A stretch of 6,179 nucleotides of DNA from an uncultured Sulfurimonas sp. (GTDB lineage: Bacteria; Campylobacterota; Campylobacteria; Campylobacterales; Sulfurimonadaceae): positions 1-6,179 of the forward strand of contig CALDOC010000345.1 in NCBI GenBank assembly GCA_937914675.1, in the 5' to 3' direction. Positions 6,150 to 6,179 of this stretch are shown in pieces (position 1 is the first letter of the stretch; each line of letters begins with the position of its first letter). Under the pieces are notes generated by a model. That model saw only the letters and a list, made by a program, of their open reading frames with translations. It had not been told where the DNA came from and did no database searches. The translations under genes and the position numbers were made by a program.

Positions 6150-6179
6150 AATGCGACTCTAAGAATTGTTTGAATCTTT

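Noticed and set aside
6110..6179. CIRCE or HAIR heat-shock operator upstream of the chaperone operon
   Set aside because: I looked for TTAGCACTC-N9-GAGTGCTAA and CTTGAGT-N7-ACTCAAG patterns. Only a fragment like CTTAGAGT is present, without its partner arm.

Overview
The window is AT-rich and compactly coded. All genes lie on the minus strand, with AAGGA/GGAGG-type ribosome binding sites, an AT-rich promoter and protein sequences rich in K, I, F, E and D. This suggests a Campylobacterota (epsilonproteobacterial) genome, perhaps of the Sulfurimonas/Sulfurovum kind. That placement is an impression from composition and protein style, not a search result.

Layout in the direction of transcription (high to low coordinates). 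A promoter at about 6121-6149 precedes five tightly packed genes: a 750-residue helical, TPR-like protein with adjacent basic and acidic blocks (3857-6109); a 96-residue J-domain protein (3574-3864); a 191-residue GrpE-like nucleotide exchange factor (3002-3577); a 549-residue Hsp70 of the HscC type (1365-3014); and a 53-residue Cys4 zinc-ribbon protein (1198-1359). The first four genes overlap by 8, 4 and 13 bases, and the fifth starts 5 bases after the fourth, so they are almost certainly one transcript.

Together they look like a self-contained specialised Hsp70 machine: ATPase, J co-chaperone and exchange factor, plus two extra proteins that could act as client, adaptor or substrate receptor. 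The co-chaperones are unusual. The J domain has Pro-Pro-Glu where the HPD motif should be, and the GrpE head lacks two usual arginines. The Hsp70 has a short lid and no acidic tail.

After the small zinc-ribbon gene comes a 69-base inverted-repeat element (1155-1223), two 24-base arms of which 23 positions pair. Its right arm supplies the last codons of the zinc-ribbon gene. The rest of the window (1-1081) is a GH3 beta-N-acetylhexosaminidase of the NagZ type. It starts at TTG, has a signal peptide, and runs off the window's left edge just before its expected C-terminus. No RNA genes, CRISPR arrays, transposase genes or origins were seen.
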